Shown: piece after piece, positions 7,975-16,965 of the stretch | Layout: the number at the start of each line of letters is the position of its first letter | How positions within the stretch are numbered: the stretch's first letter is position 1 | From: Lachnospiraceae bacterium | GTDB lineage: Bacteria; Bacillota; Clostridia; Lachnospirales; Lachnospiraceae | Assembly: GCA_024399135.1 (NCBI GenBank) | Contig: JAKSHY010000001.1 | Location: 124,001 to 188,000, forward strand | DNA: 64,000 nucleotides | Direction: 5' to 3' | Notes under the pieces: model-generated | The model's database searches: none | Seen by the model: the letters and a program-made list of their open reading frames with translations, nothing else | What the model was told of the DNA's origin: nothing | Program-made: the position numbers and the translations under genes

Positions 7975-9266
7975 TGAATAATATTAAACAATTAATTCCA
8001 TGTATATATTTAAAGGATAAAAAGGCTGTTTCTTCATTTAATGACGAAACAGTCGTATCAACAGATCCTGTTAGCCTTGCAACAAAATATTGCGAAAATG
8101 GTGCGGATTCAATTGTTGTTTTTGATTTTTCCAAAGAAGATAAAGAACATGAAGAAGCATTGGATATTATAAAGGATATTTGTAATCAGGTTTCTGTCCC
8201 TGTTATAGGTGCAGGAAATGTAAAAAGAATGGAAGATATTAAAAAACTTCTTTATGCTGGCTGTTCTAAAGCTTGTCTAAACTATTCTTTAGAAACTAAT
8301 GTTGAAATTACTAAAGAGGTATCTCTTAAATTTGGAAAAGATAAGATAGCTGCATGCATTAACTTAGAAGATGAAATAATAAATAATCAGGAAATTTTAG
8401 ACGAATTCGTATCTTCAATCATTGTTATCAACGAAAGTTTAATAAGAAACTGTGTTGAAATAAGTACATTACCTGTTATAGTAACTGTTCCTGATATTTC
8501 TCTTGATAAAATACTTGAAATAATGTCTGAAGAGAAAGTACTTGGATTAACAGGACCATTTATTAATGCTAATTCAAAAGAATTCGATAACATTAAAAAT
8601 TTGTGCAAAGAAAATGGTATTAGTGTAAGAGTTTTAGAGCCTTCAATACCATGGAACGAACTTAAATTAAATAGCGATGGAATGATTCCAGTTATAGTTC
8701 AGGATTATAAAACCAATGAAGTATTAATGTGTGCTTATATGAATGAAGAAGCCTACAATATGACAGTTAGAACTGGAAGAATGACATATTTTAGCAGATC
8801 TAGAAATGAGCTTTGGATTAAGGGCGAAACTTCAAGTCATTATCAGTATTTAAAAGAATTAAAGGCTGATTGTGATAAAGATACACTTCTTGCTAAAGTA
8901 TATCAGGTTGGTGCTGCATGCCATACTGGTTCTTATTCATGCTTCTTTAATGAAGTTGTTAATAATAATACAAGTATGGATGAATCCAATCCTTTGGAAG
9001 TATTTGAAAAAGTTCTTGATATTATTAAGGATAGAAAGGTAAATCCTAAAGAGGGTTCATATACTAATTATTTGTTTGATAAAGGTATTGATAAAATCCT
9101 TAAAAAACTTGGAGAAGAGGCTACAGAAATTGTTATTGCCGCTAAAAATCCTAATCCAAATGAAATTAAATATGAAATTTCAGATTTCTTATATCATATG
9201 ATGGTTCTTATGGTTGAAAAGAATGTTACATGGGAAGAGATAACTGAAGAGTTAGATAAAAGATAA
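7974..9266 (+). CDS. hisIE: HisIE (phosphoribosyl-AMP cyclohydrolase / phosphoribosyl-ATP pyrophosphohydrolase) with a degenerate HisF-like N-terminal domain
   Basis: 430 residues, about twice the length of classical HisIE. HisI occupies about 225-325, with [20 protein letters not shown] and [12 protein letters not shown] giving the metal-binding Asp and Cys residues; HisE fills about 338-430 ([26 protein letters not shown]). Residues 1-222 resemble the HisF/HisA barrel: [43 protein letters not shown] and [13 protein letters not shown]. The two catalytic aspartates of HisF (Asp11 and Asp130) are replaced here by Tyr12 and Asn130, so this domain is probably not a cyclase. HisIE carries out steps two and three of the pathway, directly after HisG. 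This is the last his gene in the cluster; hisA, hisF, hisH and hisC are not in the window. Confidence 0.9.
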   Translation: MNNIKQLIPCIYLKDKKAVSSFNDETVVSTDPVSLATKYCENGADSIVVFDFSKEDKEHEEALDIIKDICNQVSVPVIGAGNVKRMEDIKKLLYAGCSKACLNYSLETNVEITKEVSLKFGKDKIAACINLEDEIINNQEILDEFVSSIIVINESLIRNCVEISTLPVIVTVPDISLDKILEIMSEEKVLGLTGPFINANSKEFDNIKNLCKENGISVRVLEPSIPWNELKLNSDGMIPVIVQDYKTNEVLMCAYMNEEAYNMTVRTGRMTYFSRSRNELWIKGETSSHYQYLKELKADCDKDTLLAKVYQVGAACHTGSYSCFFNEVVNNNTSMDESNPLEVFEKVLDIIKDRKVNPKEGSYTNYLFDKGIDKILKKLGEEATEIVIAAKNPNPNEIKYEISDFLYHMMVLMVEKNVTWEEITEELDKR

Positions 9267-9272
9267 ATATAT

Positions 9273-11138
9273 ATGAATAATAAGCTTGCTTTACCACAAA
9301 GAATACTTATGCAGATTGAAAAACCTGCAAGATATATTGGTAATGAAGTCAATGCAGTATATAAAGACAAACAGAATGTAGATATAAGATTTGCATTCTG
9401 TTTTCCTGATGTATATGAAATAGGCATGTCTCATCTTGGAATTCAGATTTTATATGATATGCTTAACAAATTTGAAGATACATGGTGTGAAAGAGTATAT
9501 TCGCCTTGGCTTGATTTAGAAAAGATAATGAGGGATGAAAATATCCCTCTATTTGTGTTAGAATCACAAGATCCTGTTAAGGATTTTGATTTCTTAGGTA
9601 TTACTTTGCAGTATGAGATGTGTTATACCAATATTCTTCAGATTCTTGATTTGGCTAATATTCCATTTAACGCAAAAGAAAGAGACTGGGATTGCCCTAT
9701 AGTTCTTGGGGGTGGCCCGTGTTCATATAACCCTGAACCTATCGCTGATTTTTTTGATATTTTTTATATTGGCGAGGGAGAAACAAGATATCGTGAACTT
9801 CTTGATTTGTACAAGAAATCAAGAGAAGAAGGTATTACTAGGGAAGAATTTTTACATAGAGCATCAAAAGTTCCCGGAATGTATGTACCTTCTTTATATG
9901 AATTTGAATATAAGGAAGATGGAACAATTAAAAAACTGGTTCCTAAGTATGACGATATTCCGTTAAAAATCACTAAAGAGCTTGTAACATGTCTTGATGA
10001 AGCATATTACCCTACAAAACCTGTTGTTTCATATATTCAGACTTACTCTGACAGAATTAACTTAGAAATTCAAAGAGGATGCATAAGAGGCTGCAGATTT
10101 TGTCAGGCGGGTCAATTATATAGACCTGTTAGAGAAAAATCAGTAGAATATCTTCTAAAAACTGCTAAAGAATCCTTAATGAATACAGGTTTTGAAGAAA
10201 TAACATTAAGTTCATTATCTTCATCTGATTATTCAAGATTGGGCGAATTATTAGATGAACTTATTGAATTCTGTAAGAAAAAAAAGATAAATATATCTTT
10301 GCCTTCTTTGAGAATTGATGCATTCAGTCTTGATATTATGTCTAAAGTTCAGGATGTAAAAAAGTCATCACTTACTTTTGCACCTGAAGCCGGAAGCCAG
10401 AGATTAAGAAATATTATTAATAAGAATCTTTCAATAGATAACATTTTAAATGGCTGTAGGGAAGCTTTTAATGGTGGCTGGAACAGAGTTAAATTATATT
10501 TTATGTTAGGCCAGCCTTTTGAAAACGAGGACGATATAAGAGGAATTGCAGAATTATCTGATACTATAGCAATGTTATTCTATGATACTGTTCCTAAGGA
10601 AAAGAGAAATGGTAAAATTCAGATAGTTGCATCTGCATCATTCTTTGTACCTAAGCCATTTACTCCTTTTCAATGGGCTCCACAAAATAATAAAGAACAG
10701 TTTATTGAAAAAGCATATATGGCAAGAAAAGCAATAACCGAGCAGAAAAATCAAAAGGTTATTAAGTTCAATTGGCATGAAGCTGATACTTCTGTTATGG
10801 AAGGCGTATTCGCAAGAGGTGACAGAAGATTAAATAAAGTAATACTTACTGCCTATAAGAAAGGCTGTAAGTGGGATGCCTGGTCTGAAACCTACAGACA
10901 TGATTTGTGGCTTGAAAGTTTTGATGAATGTAATGTTTCAATGGACTTTTATACTACAAGAATACGAGAAGATGATGAAATTTTCCCGTGGGATCATATA
11001 GACTGTGGTGTAAGTAAAGAATTTTTATTAAGTGAATGGCATAAAGCAAAGCAGGAAGTAACGACTCCTAATTGTAAAGAAAAATGTAATGGGTGTGGTG
11101 CTTCTAAGTTTAAAACCGGAATATGTATTAACAGATGA
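9273..11138 (+). CDS. TIGR03960-family B12-binding-like radical SAM protein
   Basis: 621 residues. The N-terminal half has the fold-type signature of the family (RFAFCFPDVYEIGMSHLG, VLGGGPCSYNPEPIADFF, FDIFYIGEGE), a cobalamin-binding-like domain. The radical SAM core follows, with the cluster motif CIRGCRFCQAG (CxxxCxxC) near residue 270. The C-terminus carries a further cysteine cluster CKEKCNGCG. The family is widespread in Clostridia beside the TIGR03936 partner and RNase G, but its substrate is not established to my knowledge. The gene begins 6 bases after hisIE with no obvious Shine-Dalgarno sequence and overlaps its partner by 4 bp (ATGA), which implies coupled translation. Confidence 0.9.
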   Translation: MNNKLALPQRILMQIEKPARYIGNEVNAVYKDKQNVDIRFAFCFPDVYEIGMSHLGIQILYDMLNKFEDTWCERVYSPWLDLEKIMRDENIPLFVLESQDPVKDFDFLGITLQYEMCYTNILQILDLANIPFNAKERDWDCPIVLGGGPCSYNPEPIADFFDIFYIGEGETRYRELLDLYKKSREEGITREEFLHRASKVPGMYVPSLYEFEYKEDGTIKKLVPKYDDIPLKITKELVTCLDEAYYPTKPVVSYIQTYSDRINLEIQRGCIRGCRFCQAGQLYRPVREKSVEYLLKTAKESLMNTGFEEITLSSLSSSDYSRLGELLDELIEFCKKKKINISLPSLRIDAFSLDIMSKVQDVKKSSLTFAPEAGSQRLRNIINKNLSIDNILNGCREAFNGGWNRVKLYFMLGQPFENEDDIRGIAELSDTIAMLFYDTVPKEKRNGKIQIVASASFFVPKPFTPFQWAPQNNKEQFIEKAYMARKAITEQKNQKVIKFNWHEADTSVMEGVFARGDRRLNKVILTAYKKGCKWDAWSETYRHDLWLESFDECNVSMDFYTTRIREDDEIFPWDHIDCGVSKEFLLSEWHKAKQEVTTPNCKEKCNGCGASKFKTGICINR

Positions 11139-11830
11139 AATATAGAGTAAAGTTTTCAAAAAATGGTGCAATTAAATATATAGGTCATCTTGATGTTATG
11201 AGATATTTTCAAAAGGTTATAAGAAGAGCCGAGATACCTATTGCGTATTCTGAAGGTTTTAGTCCTCATCAAATTCTTTCTTTTGCTTTTCCTTTATCGG
11301 TTGGCTTCACATCGGAAGGTGAATATTTCGACATGGAACTGACTGAGGTAGTCAATGAAGGAAATCTGATCGATATGTTTAACCAAAAGATGAATGAAGG
11401 TATCAGCGTTACAAATATAAGAAAATTACCCGATAAATCCGCTAATTGCATGGCTTCAGTGTTTGCTTCTAAATATGAAATTACAATCCATGATGATATT
11501 TTATTACCTGAAAATTGGTGCGCAGATAGTGTTGACCATTTTAGTCAATTGACTATTATGGTCAATAAGCCTAAGAAAAAGGGTGGTGGATTTATCGAAA
11601 TTAATTTAAAAGATTATTTGTATGATTTTTCTATAATCAATCGTACTATTTCTTTTATTGTTAATTCCAGTTCTTCTTCAAATATAAAGCCAGAGTTTAT
11701 TCTTCAGTGTGTTTTTGATAATTTAAATTGTGAGTATCCACAATACGGATATGATGTGCACAGAGTTGATATTTTTGGAAACGCAGGTACCGAAGAAAAT
11801 ATTAAATTAGTTAGTTTATTGGATTTTTAA
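11135..11830 (+). CDS. TIGR03936-family protein (DUF2344), partner of the radical SAM protein
   Basis: 231 residues. The opening YRVKFSKNGAIKYIGHLDVM and the block RAEIPIAYSEGFSPHQ followed by SFAFPLSVGFTSEGEYFD are diagnostic for DUF2344. In other genomes this domain is either fused to, or encoded directly after, the TIGR03960 radical SAM protein, so the two are presumed to act together, possibly on RNA or ribosomes given the RNase G and ribosomal-protein neighbours (inference). The start overlaps the end of the radical SAM gene by 4 bp. Confidence 0.88.
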   Translation: MKYRVKFSKNGAIKYIGHLDVMRYFQKVIRRAEIPIAYSEGFSPHQILSFAFPLSVGFTSEGEYFDMELTEVVNEGNLIDMFNQKMNEGISVTNIRKLPDKSANCMASVFASKYEITIHDDILLPENWCADSVDHFSQLTIMVNKPKKKGGGFIEINLKDYLYDFSIINRTISFIVNSSSSSNIKPEFILQCVFDNLNCEYPQYGYDVHRVDIFGNAGTEENIKLVSLLDF

Positions 11831-11831
11831 T

Positions 11832-12986
11832 ATGAAAAAAATTGTAATTTCAAAGTTAAATAATCAGGATATTTTGTTTTTATTCAATGATAATCATGAT
11901 GTGGAATTAATTAAATGCATCGATACATCGATTGTTGATAATGTATATATGGCCAAAATTGTTGAAATAAACAAGGGTCTTAATGCATGCTTTGCTTCAA
12001 TATCTAATAATCAGAAAGTATATATATCTTTGTCTTCGTTCAAGGGTAATAAGCCAAAATGTGGTGATGAATTACCTATTCAGATTAAAGTTGATGCACT
12101 TAAAACGAAACTTCCAGAAGGTGATCCTAATATTTGTCTTCCAGGACAGTATTGTGTATGCCATATGAATAAAGAAGGAATAAGTGTTTCAAGAAAGCTT
12201 GATAAAGATACACAGGAAATTCTATTAAATAAAATATTGGATTTAAAGATTGAAGGAATTGAAAAATTTGGTTTCGTTATACGAACTAATGCTGAATATT
12301 TAATAGATGATATTACTCCATTAAAAGATGAAATAAAAATGTTTATTGAAAAAATGTCATTTTTAACATCCGAAGCAGAACATAGAAGCATCTATTCGGT
12401 TCTTTACGAAAATACATCAAGCATATTAGGAATAATTAGCGATATTCCTCTTGATATGTATGATTCAATTGTAACCGATAACGCGTGTTATTATAATGAA
12501 CTTTTGTCTAATAATTTATTTTCAACAAAAGAAATTAAATATCATGATGATGAGTATGTTTCATTAAAAAATCTACATTCTCTTGAAACATTTCTTAATA
12601 GAGCTTTAGACAAAAGAGTATATCTTGACTGTGGCGGTTATTTAATTATTGAGCCAACAGAGGCTATGACCGTAATTGATGTTAATTCAGGTAAGATGGA
12701 CACAAAAAAGAAGGATACTAAAGATTCACGTTTTAAGGTTAATCATCAGGCGGCTATAGAAATTGCTAAGCAAATTAGAATCAGAAATTTGTCGGGAATT
12801 ATTATGATTGACTTTATTAATATGGATGATGATGACGATAACGAAAAGCTTATTAAAATTTTGAGAGATGAAGTTTCTAAAGATCGCGTAAAGACTACAG
12901 TAGTTGATATGACTCCGCTTGGAATTGTTGAAATCACAAGAAAGAAAATAAATGATACTTTATTAAGTTCAATTAAATGTAATTAA
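11832..12986 (+). CDS. rng: Ribonuclease E/G family protein, lacking the C-terminal zinc-link
   Basis: 384 residues. An S1-like RNA-binding domain is embedded near the N-terminus (VYMAKIVEINKGLNACFASI, KVYISLSSF). The catalytic DNase-I-like domain has MTVIDVNSGKMD and IRNLSGIIMIDFINMD, supplying the two magnesium-binding aspartates, and ends with TPLGIVEITRKK. RNase E/G cuts single-stranded RNA, including rRNA precursors and mRNA. The protein stops about ten residues after that last motif, so the CPxC-type zinc-link that joins subunits in E. coli RNase E and G is absent, and only one Cys (second from last) remains. It follows the DUF2344 gene by one base. In relatives rplU normally follows; here an ABC transporter operon intervenes. 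Confidence 0.87.
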   Translation: MKKIVISKLNNQDILFLFNDNHDVELIKCIDTSIVDNVYMAKIVEINKGLNACFASISNNQKVYISLSSFKGNKPKCGDELPIQIKVDALKTKLPEGDPNICLPGQYCVCHMNKEGISVSRKLDKDTQEILLNKILDLKIEGIEKFGFVIRTNAEYLIDDITPLKDEIKMFIEKMSFLTSEAEHRSIYSVLYENTSSILGIISDIPLDMYDSIVTDNACYYNELLSNNLFSTKEIKYHDDEYVSLKNLHSLETFLNRALDKRVYLDCGGYLIIEPTEAMTVIDVNSGKMDTKKKDTKDSRFKVNHQAAIEIAKQIRIRNLSGIIMIDFINMDDDDDNEKLIKILRDEVSKDRVKTTVVDMTPLGIVEITRKKINDTLLSSIKCN

Positions 12987-13015
12987 TTGTTTTTATTTTA
13001 TGTCTGTGTTATATT
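12987..13015 (+). promoter_or_regulatory. Predicted promoter of the nucleoside-type ABC transporter operon
   Basis: TTGTTT (12987-12992), 17 bases, TATATT (13010-13015). The -10 element matches 5/6 and the -35 weakly (3/6). It lies directly after the rng stop and about 40 bases before the lipoprotein start, whose ribosome site TAGGAGGAG is strong. Confidence 0.4.
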
Positions 13016-13054
13016 TTTGCTGTTAAATAAATATATTTCATAGGAGGAGATATT

Positions 13055-14239
13055 ATGAAAAAATTAATAGCTTTAGTTCTTTCATTAGTTATGGTTCTTT
13101 CACTTAGCGCCTGTGGTAATACTACAGAAAACAGTGCTGCTTCTAGTGATGCTGCTACAACTAGTGATGCTAGTTCTGCTGAAGAGGTTAATGGTGGTGC
13201 AGAATTAAATATTGCCATTATTTCAAGCCCTTCAGGTGTTGATGATGGTTCATTTAACTATGATAACTATCAGGGAATTCTTTCATTCATCGCTGAGAAC
13301 CCTTCTTCAAAGGTTACAGCTGTTAAGGAAGAGACAGGTGACAGCGAGGCATGTGTAAAGATGGTTGCTGATATTGCAGCTGATTACAATGTTGTAGTAT
13401 GTTGTGGATTCCAGTTCGCAGGAATTGGTGATATCGTTTCTGATTATCCTGATACTAAGTTTATTCTTATTGATTCATGGCCAACAGTTGGTGGTACAGA
13501 GCTTACTCCAGATGCTCCTTTAGCTAATGTATATGCTTCATATTATGCTGAACAGGAATCTGGTTTTTATGCTGGTATGGCTGCAGCTTTAGAAACTAAA
13601 ACAGGTAAGGTTGCTTCAGTTCACGGTATTGCATACCCATCTAATGTAAATTACCAGTATGGTTTTGAGTGCGGAGTTAAGTATGTTAACGCTAAGGAAG
13701 GACTTAATGTAGAAGTTGTTGAACTTCCTTCATATGCAGGTACTGATGTTACTGGAACAAATGTAGGTGGTAACTATGGTGGAAGCTTTAGTGATGAAGC
13801 TGTTGGTAAAGTTATCGGTGAAGCATTAATTCAGGAAGGTGTAGATATCATGTTCGTTGCTGCAGGTGCAACAGGAAATGGTGTATTCACTGCTGCTAAG
13901 GAAGCAACTGATGTATATGTTATTGGTTGTGATGCTGACCAGTATGATGATGGTGCTAACGGTGATAAGAACGTTGTATTAACATCTGCACTTAAGGTTA
14001 TGCACCTTACCAACTATAATCAGTTAAATAATATTGCCAACGGAACTTTCAAGGGAGCATGTGAAACTCTTAATGCTTCTGGTGATTATACTGGTTATAT
14101 TTCTACAGAAGGAAGAAATCAGTTATCTTCTGATACTATTTCAAAAATCGATGCTGCTATGGCGTTAATTAAGGATGGAACTATTGTTCCTGCTGCTAAC
14201 TTTAATGGAGTTACACCTGAAACTTTTGAAGTAAAGTAA
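13055..14239 (+). CDS. BMP-family substrate-binding lipoprotein of a nucleoside-type ABC importer
   Basis: 394 residues. A lipoprotein signal peptide ends in LSLSAC with Cys20 as the lipid-modified residue; a Ser/Ala/Thr-rich linker (about 22-45) follows. The mature part is a Bmp/PnrA-like periplasmic-binding fold (NIAIISSPSGVDDGSFNY, GFQFAGIGDIV, EQESGFYAGMAAAL, VDIMFVAAGATGNGVF, VIGCDADQYDDG). Proteins of this family (PnrA, BmpA, Bacillus NupN) bind purine nucleosides, so nucleoside uptake is the likely role; the exact ligand is not shown. A strong Shine-Dalgarno (AGGAGGAG) precedes the ATG, and the codon use looks more biased than in neighbours, fitting high expression. The operon continues with ATPase and two permeases after a hairpin. 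Confidence 0.9.
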   Translation: MKKLIALVLSLVMVLSLSACGNTTENSAASSDAATTSDASSAEEVNGGAELNIAIISSPSGVDDGSFNYDNYQGILSFIAENPSSKVTAVKEETGDSEACVKMVADIAADYNVVVCCGFQFAGIGDIVSDYPDTKFILIDSWPTVGGTELTPDAPLANVYASYYAEQESGFYAGMAAALETKTGKVASVHGIAYPSNVNYQYGFECGVKYVNAKEGLNVEVVELPSYAGTDVTGTNVGGNYGGSFSDEAVGKVIGEALIQEGVDIMFVAAGATGNGVFTAAKEATDVYVIGCDADQYDDGANGDKNVVLTSALKVMHLTNYNQLNNIANGTFKGACETLNASGDYTGYISTEGRNQLSSDTISKIDAAMALIKDGTIVPAANFNGVTPETFEVK

Positions 14240-14253
14240 TAAGTTAAATATTT

Positions 14254-14287
14254 AAGGGCGCTTTAAGCAATTAAGGCGTCCTTTATT
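14254..14287 (+). terminator. Intercistronic hairpin after the binding-protein gene (partial terminator)
   Basis: A 13-bp stem (14254-14266 with 14271-14283, two G-T pairs) capped by GCAA, a GNRA tetraloop, followed by TTTATTTAT. Its place between the lipoprotein gene and the ATPase gene suits partial termination or mRNA stabilisation, giving more binding protein than transporter. Confidence 0.65.
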
Positions 14288-14304
14288 TATGAAAGAGGTT
14301 GTTT

Positions 14305-15861
14305 ATGGCTGATTATGAATACATTGTTGAAATGAATCATATTACCAAAAGATTCCCTGGAATTATTGCTAATGACGACGTTAGTATAAAGATAAAAAAG
14401 GGTGAAATTTATGCTATTTTAGGTGAAAATGGCGCCGGAAAATCAACATTAATGAGTATGCTTTTTGGCATGTATGAGCCTGATGAGGGTGAAATTATAT
14501 TAAGAGGTAATAAGGTTAGAATTTCATCACCTAATGTAGCTAATGATTTAAATATTGGTATGGTTCATCAGCATTTTAGATTAGTTAGTAATTATACAAT
14601 CGCTCAAAACATTGTAATGGGTGATGAACCTATTAAGAAATTGTTTGGTTTTATTCCAGTTATTGATGAAAAGAAGGCTAATGAAAAAATAGAAGAGCTT
14701 TCTAATAAGTATGGATTAATGGTTAATCCAACTAATATAGTAGAAACACTTAGTGTATCTACCAAGCAAAGAGTTGAAATATTAAAAATGCTTTATAGAG
14801 AAGCTGAAATTTTAATATTTGATGAACCTACTGCGGTTCTTACACCTCAGGAAATCGATTTTTTACTTAATATTATTAGAAATTTAAGAGACGCTGGAAA
14901 GACAATAATCTTAATTACTCATAAATTGGATGAAATTAAGAAGGTTGCAGACCGATGCGCTATTTTGAATAGAGGTAAGCTAATTGATGTACTTGATGTC
15001 AAAACATCAAGCACTAAAGATATGGCTAATATGATGGTTGGAAGAGAAGTAAGTTTCCAAACACCAAAAAAAGAAGCAAAATTTGGAAAAACTATATTAA
15101 GTGTAAAGAATCTTGTAGTAAAAAATATAGATGATTTTCCAGTTGTTAATGATGTTTCCTTTGAAATTCATGAAGGAGAAGTTTTTTCTATTGCTGGTGT
15201 TGCAGGTAATGGTCAGGTCGAAATCGCCGATGCTATTTATGGTCTTTTAAAAGTGGCATCTGGATGTATTATGTTCCAAAATAAAGATATCACAGATGAT
15301 TCGATTAGGAGTCGAGTTGAAAAAGGTATTTCGTATATTCCAGAAGACAGACAAGCCTATGGAGTAGTTCTTGATTTTTATTTAAAGGATAATCTTGTAA
15401 CTAAGGAATATTATAGAAAAAAATATAGCGAGAAGGGTGTTCTTAAACACCATAATATAAATAAAAATGCTAAAGAATTAATTGATTCTTATGATATTAG
15501 AAGTGGTCAGGGAATAGACACTGTAGTTAGATCAATGAGTGGTGGTAATCAGCAAAAGGTTATCATTGCAAGAGAAATAGAGTTAGATTCTAATCTTATG
15601 ATATTTGTTCAGCCAACTCGTGGATTAGATGTTGGTGCTATTGAAAATATAAGAAAACAGATAATTGAGCAAAGAGATAAAGGAAAAGCAATATTACTGG
15701 TTTCGCTAGAACTTGATGAAATTATGGATATCTCTGATACGATTGGAGTTATTTATAATGGAAAAATACAAAAAATTGCTCCGGCAAAAGAACTTACTAA
15801 AGAAGAAGTCGGGGAATTTATGATGGGAGTAAAGAAGAAGGGAGATAACAATAATGTCTAA
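14305..15861 (+). CDS. ABC transporter ATPase, tandem-domain (nucleoside/simple-sugar type)
   Basis: About 518 residues with two ABC domains in one chain, as in RbsA or Bacillus NupO. The first domain has Walker A GENGAGKST, a degenerate signature LSVSTKQRVEIL and Walker B ILIFDEPTAVL. The second has the non-canonical P-loop GVAGNGQVE, a normal signature MSGGNQQKV and a Walker B with VQPTRGLD in place of DEPT, all usual for this subfamily, where only one site hydrolyses efficiently. I place the start at ATG 14305 because the Shine-Dalgarno AGAGG lies 6 bases before it; an in-frame TTG at 14299 overlaps that site. It overlaps the next permease gene by 8 bp. Confidence 0.92.
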   Translation: MADYEYIVEMNHITKRFPGIIANDDVSIKIKKGEIYAILGENGAGKSTLMSMLFGMYEPDEGEIILRGNKVRISSPNVANDLNIGMVHQHFRLVSNYTIAQNIVMGDEPIKKLFGFIPVIDEKKANEKIEELSNKYGLMVNPTNIVETLSVSTKQRVEILKMLYREAEILIFDEPTAVLTPQEIDFLLNIIRNLRDAGKTIILITHKLDEIKKVADRCAILNRGKLIDVLDVKTSSTKDMANMMVGREVSFQTPKKEAKFGKTILSVKNLVVKNIDDFPVVNDVSFEIHEGEVFSIAGVAGNGQVEIADAIYGLLKVASGCIMFQNKDITDDSIRSRVEKGISYIPEDRQAYGVVLDFYLKDNLVTKEYYRKKYSEKGVLKHHNINKNAKELIDSYDIRSGQGIDTVVRSMSGGNQQKVIIAREIELDSNLMIFVQPTRGLDVGAIENIRKQIIEQRDKGKAILLVSLELDEIMDISDTIGVIYNGKIQKIAPAKELTKEEVGEFMMGVKKKGDNNNV

Positions 15862-16963
15862 TTTAAAAAGAATATTATCAAGTGTTAAAATCCCTCTTTT
15901 AGCTGTGCTGATTGCAATAGTAGTAGGTGGAATTATTATTTTATTTACAGGATCTAATCCATTTTCTGCTTATTATGCATTATTACAGGGATGTGGTTTT
16001 TTGCCTAAAAAATCATATGGTGCTTCTTTTAATATGTTTACAGATTTTATGAGATATATTGATTTCTTTACACCTATGATTTTTGCTGCATTATCTGTTG
16101 CAGTTGCTCTTAAGGCAGGACTTTTTAATATAGGAGTTTCGGGCCAAATGCTTGCAGCAGGATTTACAGCCTCAGTAATAGTTGGATACAGTGAACTTAA
16201 CCCAATAATAGCAAAACCTCTTGTTGTTCTTATTGGAATAATAGTAGGCGGTTTTGTAGGCGGTTTAGTTGGATATTTAAAATATAGATTTAATATAAAT
16301 GAAGTTGTTGCAACTATTATGTTTAATTATATTATCCAGTATGTTTGTAGTTTTATGATTAATACATATTATGTAGATCCTGTTAGCAGACAGTCAGTAA
16401 CTGTTGGACAGAATTCTCGTCTTACTCTAAAAGATTGCCAGATCGGTGGATTAAAGGTTGATATACCACTTGGATTAATCATTGCAATTGTTGCAATTAT
16501 TCTGGTGAAATTTCTCTTTGATAAATCAATTTTAGGTTATGAGTTAAAAATGGTTGGATTCTCAAGAACAGGAGCAGATTTTGCAGGCGTAAATGTTGGC
16601 AAGAGCATGATTATTGCTATGGCTATTTCAGGTATTCTTGCTGGACTTGCAGGAGTTACATATTATCTTGGATATGCTGGATCAATACAGTCTAAAGTAT
16701 TATCATCGACGGGATATGATGCAATCGCAATATCTTTACTTGGAAATAACAATCCTGTTGGAATTATTTTTTCAACTATGCTTATTTCTCTTGTATCAAA
16801 TGGTAGTACTTATATGAAGTCAAGGGCAGGTGTTGAATCAGAAATAGCATCTGTTATCATTGGAATTATTCTAATATTTAGTGCTAGCAATGCTTACATT
16901 AAGCATAGGGCTGAGATTAAAAAAGCAAACCTTGAATTAAAAAGTATAAAGGAGGATAAATAA
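15854..16963 (+). CDS. ABC transporter permease (NupP/YufP-like)
   Basis: 369 residues, strongly hydrophobic, with about eight to ten transmembrane segments. The block KAGLFNIGVSGQMLAAGF followed by the cytoplasmic loop region LKYRFNINEVVATIMFNYI is typical of BPD_transp_2 permeases of the branched-chain/simple-sugar/nucleoside superfamily, and GILAGLAGVTYYLG with GYDAIAISLLGNNNPVG matches the conserved C-terminal part. It forms half of the membrane channel used by the nucleoside-type importer. The GGGAG ribosome site lies inside the end of the ATPase gene, which it overlaps by 8 bp. Confidence 0.9.
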   Translation: MSNLKRILSSVKIPLLAVLIAIVVGGIIILFTGSNPFSAYYALLQGCGFLPKKSYGASFNMFTDFMRYIDFFTPMIFAALSVAVALKAGLFNIGVSGQMLAAGFTASVIVGYSELNPIIAKPLVVLIGIIVGGFVGGLVGYLKYRFNINEVVATIMFNYIIQYVCSFMINTYYVDPVSRQSVTVGQNSRLTLKDCQIGGLKVDIPLGLIIAIVAIILVKFLFDKSILGYELKMVGFSRTGADFAGVNVGKSMIIAMAISGILAGLAGVTYYLGYAGSIQSKVLSSTGYDAIAISLLGNNNPVGIIFSTMLISLVSNGSTYMKSRAGVESEIASVIIGIILIFSASNAYIKHRAEIKKANLELKSIKEDK

Positions 16964-16965
16964 TT

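Noticed and set aside
13135-13195. Repetitive GATGCT/AGTGATGCT stretch
   Set aside because: It encodes the Ser/Ala linker after the lipoprotein cysteine; ordinary low complexity.
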